DNA from: an uncultured Bacteroidota bacterium
GTDB lineage: Bacteria > Bacteroidota > Bacteroidia > Chitinophagales > Saprospiraceae
NCBI GenBank assembly: GCA_937872515.1
Contig: CALMSX010000065.1
Span: 32,894-96,893, forward strand
Direction of reading: 5' to 3'
DNA: 64,000 bases
Position 1 is the stretch's first letter, and every line of letters starts with the position of its first letter. This document shows positions 63,454 to 64,000 of this stretch, one piece after another. A program made the position numbers and the translations under genes. A model generated the notes under the pieces. The model was not told where the DNA came from. It saw only the letters and a program-made list of their open reading frames with translations, and did not search any database.

Positions 63454-64000
63454 TCAATTTTTTTGGCAAAGCCAAAACCGTTCAGTTATCGTTTGCCGGA
63501 GGTGCATTTCCCGTCTGCCCGAAAAGGTTTAGTCGATGCCACGCGGTTAGCGCGTGGTGCCTTCGTTAAATTGATCCCTACATACCAGCGGCATGTAGGG
63601 ATCAATTTTTTCAGCTTTGCTGAAACCACTCAGTTATGCCATAGGCGCAAATCGAGTGAAAGATTTCACTCGATAATGAGGGAACCGTGCAACCCTTTGC
63701 ACGGCAACGACAGAACTAAATAGGATTTGTCTTCGCCACGCGGTTAGCGCGTGGTTCTCCGTGAGATTGCAAATCTTGATTTGCTAAATCGAACGATGCT
63801 GAGCTTGTCGAAGCACTTCACTAAATTGATACCTACATACCAGCGGCATGTAGGGATCAATTTTTTCAGCTTTGCTGAAACCACTCAGTTATCCTAAGGC
63901 GCAGCCGTATTGCCCTAAGCGCGCAGCGCATGACCGAATGGTTGCGCCATAGGCGCAAATCGAGTGAAAGATTTCACTCGATAATGAGGGAACCGTGCAA
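63454..64000. repeat. Mosaic of hairpin repeat modules (runs off the window)
   Basis: No gene; a series of short perfect inverted repeats. TTTTGGC-AAA-GCCAAAA (63461). CCACGCG-GTTAG-CGCGTGG at 63539 and 63737. GATCCCTACAT..ATGTAGGGATC (63573), repeated near 63828. TTTCAGC-TTTG-CTGAAA at 63610 and 63865. ATCGAGTGAAA-GA-TTTCACTCGAT at 63651 and again near 63959. CCGTGCAA-CCC-TTTGCACGG (63685). Much of the set recurs with a period near 310 bp. Several modules match the field at 46.45 kb. A TTCGACAAGCTCAGCATCG string (minus strand, about 63793-63811) is a widely dispersed bacterial repeat type. Confidence 0.9.

Noticed and set aside
63463..63723. 86-codon plus-strand frame at the right edge
   Set aside because: Lies entirely in hairpin repeat modules; no protein-like pattern.

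Overview
The window reads as a chromosome fragment of a Bacteroidota bacterium, probably from the Saprospiria/Saprospiraceae. This is inferred from five exported proteins with type IX secretion (T9SS) C-terminal sorting domains, gliding-associated gldA/gldF/gldG, a TonB-receptor/DUF4249 pair, LytS/LytTR signalling, YceI and DUF5777 genes, several TAnnTTTG -7 promoter elements and a general lack of Shine-Dalgarno sequences. No rRNA, tRNA, transposase or CRISPR array was recognised.

Layout. 0.15-6 kb: a glycosylasparaginase, a NarL-type regulator and a 1343-residue T9SS protein with dockerin-like and cohesin-like modules. 6.1-10.9 kb: a cobalamin riboswitch heading a vitamin B12 uptake operon (BtuB-like receptor, BtuG-like surface lipoprotein, an outer-membrane protein, a DUF6580-type membrane protein). 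10.9-14.5 kb: an adhesin-like T9SS protein with 13 Cys-rich repeats. 14.6-27.5 kb: TonB receptor/DUF4249 pair, serine hydrolase, YceI, a LytS/LytTR two-component pair, a cytochrome-c-like/OB-fold/YceI/DUF5777 cluster and a lipid kinase. 27.5-36 kb (minus strand): TraB/GumN, Lrp, then a tightly packed run DUF3098-uppP-truB-gldA-gldF-gldG-DUF4340.

36-46.7 kb is the accessory region. It holds a T9SS protein whose signal peptide is encoded by twelve TTTC repeats and is at present out of frame (a likely phase-variable switch), a second T9SS protein, a DnaE2-like polymerase preceded by a pair of GACAA-N5-TTGTC palindromes (a second pair lies at 36.14 kb), a two-gene Septu-type defence system (ptuA-ptuB), another T9SS protein and a dense field of mini-hairpin repeats. 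Base composition changes sharply between these blocks.

46.7-49.1 kb: a Mn/Zn ABC transporter (ATPase, binding protein) with its DtxR/MntR regulator but no permease. 49.1-53.8 kb: two arrays of about 173-bp tandem units, each unit an imperfect palindrome, in the same orientation on either side of a module made of a TlpA-like lipoprotein, a DGPF/YCII protein and an ECF42-type sigma factor. 53.8-63.4 kb: alpha/beta hydrolase, outer-membrane protein, lipoprotein, an acyl-CoA synthetase/KAS III-like/sodium symporter cluster, an SDR reductase and a helical hypothetical protein. 63.45-64.0 kb: a mosaic of hairpin repeats that shares modules with the field at 46.3 kb.

The most promising undescribed signals are the microsatellite-encoded signal peptide, the paired palindromic operators, the 173-bp palindromic arrays and the modular hairpin repeats.
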